A stretch of DNA of 64,000 bases from an uncultured Thiotrichaceae bacterium (GTDB lineage: Bacteria > Pseudomonadota > Gammaproteobacteria > Thiotrichales > Thiotrichaceae): NCBI GenBank assembly GCA_937925855.1, contig CALAMO010000007.1:1-64000 (forward strand). The letters run 5' to 3'. Below are positions 63,604 through 64,000 of this stretch, in pieces (position 1 is the first letter of the stretch; the number at the start of each line of letters is the position of its first letter). Below the pieces are notes generated by a model. That model saw only the letters and a program-made list of their open reading frames with translations, did not search any database and was not told where the DNA came from. Position numbers and translations under genes: made by a program.

Positions 63604-64000
63604 ATGTCAGAATATCAAGACACCATTAGCACCGCTGCGGGTGTGTGCGACAGCGCCGGTAGCGGCTGGAGCGCCATTAACCCTGAATATGCTGCTCGTA
63701 TGCGCATGCAGAATCGCTTTCAAACCGGTCTGGAGATTGCGAAATACACCGCAGGCATTATGCGCGCTGACATGGCCGCTTACGATGCGGACGCCGCCCA
63801 ATATACGCAGTCGCTGGGCTGCTGGCATGGCTTTATCGGCCAGCAGAAGATGATCTCAATCAAAAAGCATTTCGGCACCACCGATAAGAAATACCTGTAT
63901 CTGTCGGGCTGGATGGTGGCGGCACTGCGCTCAGAATTTGGTCCGCTGCCGGATCAGTCGATGCATGAAAAGACCACCGTTGCGAGTTTGATTGCTGAGC
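63604..64000 (+). CDS. aceA: isocitrate lyase, 5' part, runs off the window
   Basis: The first 132 codons match long-form isocitrate lyases of Pseudomonas-type bacteria (about 530 residues): AINPEYAARMRMQNRFQTGL, YTQSLGCWHGFIGQQK, YLYLSGWMVAALRSEFGPLP and DQSMHEKT. Isocitrate lyase splits isocitrate into glyoxylate and succinate in the glyoxylate shunt. The catalytic KKCGH loop lies beyond the window. A LysR gene reads divergently from the shared upstream region. Confidence 0.95.
   Translation, partial: MSEYQDTISTAAGVCDSAGSGWSAINPEYAARMRMQNRFQTGLEIAKYTAGIMRADMAAYDADAAQYTQSLGCWHGFIGQQKMISIKKHFGTTDKKYLYLSGWMVAALRSEFGPLPDQSMHEKTTVASLIAE

Overview
The window looks like the chromosome of a gammaproteobacterium, probably marine or sulfur-associated. 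The evidence is a long-form isocitrate lyase, a TIGR02450 Trp-rich protein, a DUF6279-type lipoprotein, QueA beside tRNA-Leu, a cobalamin (cobyric acid) gene and a SELENBP1-like methanethiol oxidase. Genus cannot be read from the sequence. The core DNA is visibly GC-richer than the stretch from about 36.4 to 59.7 kb, which is an integrated mobile element.

1-8.7 kb: two linked unrecognised or DUF genes, a Trp-rich small protein, a SOUL haem protein, a minus-strand set (MFS transporter, double SnoaL/NTF2-like protein, amidohydrolase), a lipoprotein, a ComEA-like helix-hairpin-helix protein with a repeat-built Lys/Ser tail, a gamma carbonic anhydrase and the wreck of a fused ATP sulfurylase/APS kinase gene. 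8.8-21.3 kb: pirin, then a two-gene redox complex (a membrane cytochrome b with two H-x13-H helices, and a fusion of a four-cluster ferredoxin to a molybdopterin catalytic subunit), thymidine kinase, a 2-hydroxyacid dehydrogenase, a tricarballylate/aconitate operon (PrpF-like isomerase, TcuA, TcuB), and a plus-strand operon of methanethiol oxidase, [2Fe-2S] ferredoxin and CoA-binding protein. 21.3-27.3 kb: a tight four-gene minus-strand operon (PLP enzyme, FAD/GcvT demethylating dehydrogenase, PhyH dioxygenase, M24 creatinase-like enzyme), which looks like a catabolic route for an N- or S-methylated compound. 27.5-36.4 kb: NRDE protein, SGNH and acyltransferase pair, ABC exporter, CobQ, an SH3 protein, QueA and tRNA-Leu(CAA).

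36.4-59.7 kb: an element of about 23 kb integrated at the 3' end of tRNA-Leu. It carries a P4-type integrase, an AlpA-like regulator, a primase-helicase with TGATCARGTTGA repeats, and a five-gene minus-strand operon (SNF2 helicase, type III Mod, UvrD-like ATPase, type III Res, small unknown protein) that may be an extended type III restriction system. A separate plus-strand module follows: ribbon-helix-helix regulators with shared operators, two hairpins with the same loop, a coupled 29-residue ORF, an HUH replication initiator, three membrane proteins and a small acidic protein. A serine resolvase with its own inverted repeats and a PASTA-like secreted protein complete it. The att-like repeat at the right end differs from the tRNA end by one base, and a GGGGCAAG-type repeat lies inside each end.

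59.9-64 kb: the chromosome resumes with glucuronate isomerase, a Gly-rich TerB-like protein, a LysR regulator and the divergent start of isocitrate lyase, which runs off the window. The two best candidates for undescribed biology are the helicase-augmented type III restriction island with its adjoining HUH/membrane-protein module, and the sulfur and one-carbon redox cluster of 8.8-27.3 kb.
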